The notes beneath the pieces are model-generated. The model saw nothing but the letters and a program-made list of their open reading frames with translations, was not told the origin of the DNA and made no database searches. A program made the translations under genes and the position numbers. From Actinospica sp035712985 (GTDB lineage: Bacteria > Actinomycetota > Actinomycetes > Streptomycetales > Catenulisporaceae), in assembly GCA_035712985.1 (NCBI GenBank), contig DASTAE010000312.1:1-23512 (forward strand): a DNA stretch of 23,512 nucleotides, written 5' to 3'. Shown here in pieces: positions 22,328 to 23,512 of the stretch. Within the stretch, counting starts at the first letter, position 1. Each line of letters begins with the position of its first letter.

Positions 22328-23268
22328 GCGGCGGTCGCGGCAGACGGGACCTCGCTGGGCCGGACGTCGTCCTGCCCAGGTGCGCCGGAGCCCGGCTCCA
22401 GACCCGGTATCGGCATCGGCGGTGACTCCGCCTCCTCCTCGGCGAGCGCGGCAGAGGCACGCAGCTCGCGGCGCCAGTGCAGCAGATACCAGCCGACGGT
22501 GACGATCGCGAACAGACACCACTGGAACGCGTAGCCGATGTTCAGCAGATCCCAGCTCGTGCCGTGCGGGGGTAGCGGGGCCGGGATCGCTTCCAGCCCG
22601 CCCGAAAGAGACCCGGCGTCCGTAGCGGACACGTAGCCGTCCGGCAGGTGGTAGGGCCACAGATTCACCAGCTGCGCCGCGGAAATGACGCTGACCTCGT
22701 GCGGTCCGGATACCGCGCCGGGCGCCTGCGTCTGCACGATGCCGTTTTGGTTGACCGATCCGGTCGCGGACTCGGACGCGGCGGCCCAACCGGTGATGGT
22801 GACCACTCCGGCCGGCGGAGCGGGCATGCTTGGCTGCGCGGTCCCGTCGGCGGGCAGCCAACCCCGGTTGACCGCGATGGCCTTTCCCGACCCGGTGACC
22901 AGTGGCGCGATCAGGTAGTAGCCGGCGTGACCGTTGAGCGCGCGTCCGGGAACGAGAAGCTGGCGCGTCGCGTCGTACCTGCCTTGCGCCGTGACCGCCT
23001 GGCCTACCTTCGTGCCGTCCGTGCCCTCCGCGGTGATCAGGGACGCGGCGGGCACCGGCGTGCGCCATGAGGCCAGCTGTTGCTGCGTGAGCGGGGCGAC
23101 CTTGTGCCCGGCGTGCCATTGCCAACGACCGAGCAGCAGGAACGCCACGACCAGCACGACGATGCCGACGTGCGCGGCGATCCATCGCGGCGAGCGCAGA
23201 TCGTCGGTGGTGAGGTGACGCTGAACCGCTGCGGACTCGGAGGCGGACGCGGACTCTGACTCGGACAC
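22297..23268 (-). CDS. SURF1-family cytochrome c oxidase assembly protein
   Basis: This 323-residue membrane protein has the SURF1 layout, with two transmembrane segments at about 29-47 and 248-265 around a large external domain. Family motifs are GRWQWHAG (48-54 region), GYYLIAPLV, VNRGWLPAD (133-141) and NIGYAFQWCLFA (243-254). SURF1 proteins help insert haem into the aa3-type oxidase; that role is inferred from the family. The N-terminus is Ser/Glu-rich (MSESESASASES) and the C-terminal about 55 residues are acidic and Pro-rich, both likely disordered. GTG at 23268 has no ribosome site and sits 7 nt after GATACT. The 3' end overlaps the convergent DUF3817 gene by 31 bp. Confidence 0.92.
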   Translation of the reverse strand: MSESESASASESAAVQRHLTTDDLRSPRWIAAHVGIVVLVVAFLLLGRWQWHAGHKVAPLTQQQLASWRTPVPAASLITAEGTDGTKVGQAVTAQGRYDATRQLLVPGRALNGHAGYYLIAPLVTGSGKAIAVNRGWLPADGTAQPSMPAPPAGVVTITGWAAASESATGSVNQNGIVQTQAPGAVSGPHEVSVISAAQLVNLWPYHLPDGYVSATDAGSLSGGLEAIPAPLPPHGTSWDLLNIGYAFQWCLFAIVTVGWYLLHWRRELRASAALAEEEAESPPMPIPGLEPGSGAPGQDDVRPSEVPSAATAAQREIGESAG

Positions 23269-23275
23269 GTCTGCC

Positions 23276-23281
23276 AGTATC
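23276..23281 (-). promoter_or_regulatory. Candidate leaderless -10 of SURF1-family gene
   Basis: GATACT on the minus strand is 7 nt before the GTG at 23268. It keeps the two best-conserved -10 positions (A2 and T6) but not T1, so it is the weakest of the eight such elements here. Confidence 0.3.
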
Positions 23282-23512
23282 CGTCGGGAAATCCGCGGCG
23301 CGTGAACCGGGGTCAGCTGACGGCTCGCTCGGACGCCGGCGCCGGCATCTCGCCGGCGACCGGCTCGAAATCCGCGCTAGGCGGTGTTGGGGAATGTCTC
23401 AAGGGGCGAATCCGGTGATCGACTTCGCCTGGACGCACGGCCGAAACGCCCACAGACAACCGGTATGAGGACGCTCCGGCCGCACGCCCAGGCTCGTCGC
23501 GCAGTGAACCAT

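Noticed and set aside
23394..23468. A 24-codon plus-strand ORF in the terminal spacer
   Set aside because: It has no convincing ribosome site or motif. The 244 bp from 23269 to the window end otherwise contain only the possible SURF1 promoter and a GC-rich CCGGCGCCGG stretch, with no recognisable gene.

Overview
The window is about 23.5 kb of very GC-rich DNA with many GTG starts. Its gene set points to an actinobacterium: a Pup-proteasome ATPase, a mycothiol ligase, an F420-type oxidoreductase, and SCO1664-like and DUF3090 proteins. From memory, the order resembles the SCO1648-SCO1668 region of Streptomyces coelicolor and, more loosely, Rv2115c-Rv2135c of Mycobacterium tuberculosis. The species cannot be fixed from sequence alone. 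Genes are dense and no rRNA, tRNA, CRISPR array, phage or insertion sequence was seen.

Left part (1-10104). The proteasome ATPase ARC/Mpa (minus, cut by the window edge) is divergent from a small ferredoxin. Next come TrmI (tRNA m1A58 methyltransferase, minus), a site-2-protease-like M50 membrane protease (minus), a divergent RecB-family Fe-S nuclease (plus), a HAD phosphatase and a full-length cobalamin-dependent methionine synthase MetH (both minus).

Middle (10319-15931). A PAC2-family gene (ParJ-like, plus) faces a VapBC-type toxin-antitoxin pair, which sits between the parJ-like gene and mshC. A leftward series follows: histidine phosphatase, DUF3090, an SCO1664-like (PI3K-fold) protein and MshC. 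DUF3090 and the SCO1664-like gene appear to overlap by four bases.

Right part (16048-23268). An F420-type LLM oxidoreductase is divergent from an aldo/keto reductase. The reductase is followed 6 bp later by a large RecD2-like protein whose ATPase motifs are degenerate. Then come an EF-hand protein, an unrecognised protein with a long acidic tail, a DUF3817 membrane protein and a SURF1-family protein whose 3' end overlaps DUF3817 convergently.

The points most worth a second look are: the RecD2-like protein lacking Walker A, Walker B and arginine-finger residues; an Asp in place of the Walker B Glu in the proteasome ATPase; 15-bp tandem repeats carrying the stop codons of two genes; eight genes whose start codon lies 6-7 nt after a -10-like hexamer, suggesting leaderless transcripts; and a possible 29-residue Cys/His-rich peptide upstream of arc. 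Most of the remainder is ordinary conserved actinobacterial housekeeping.
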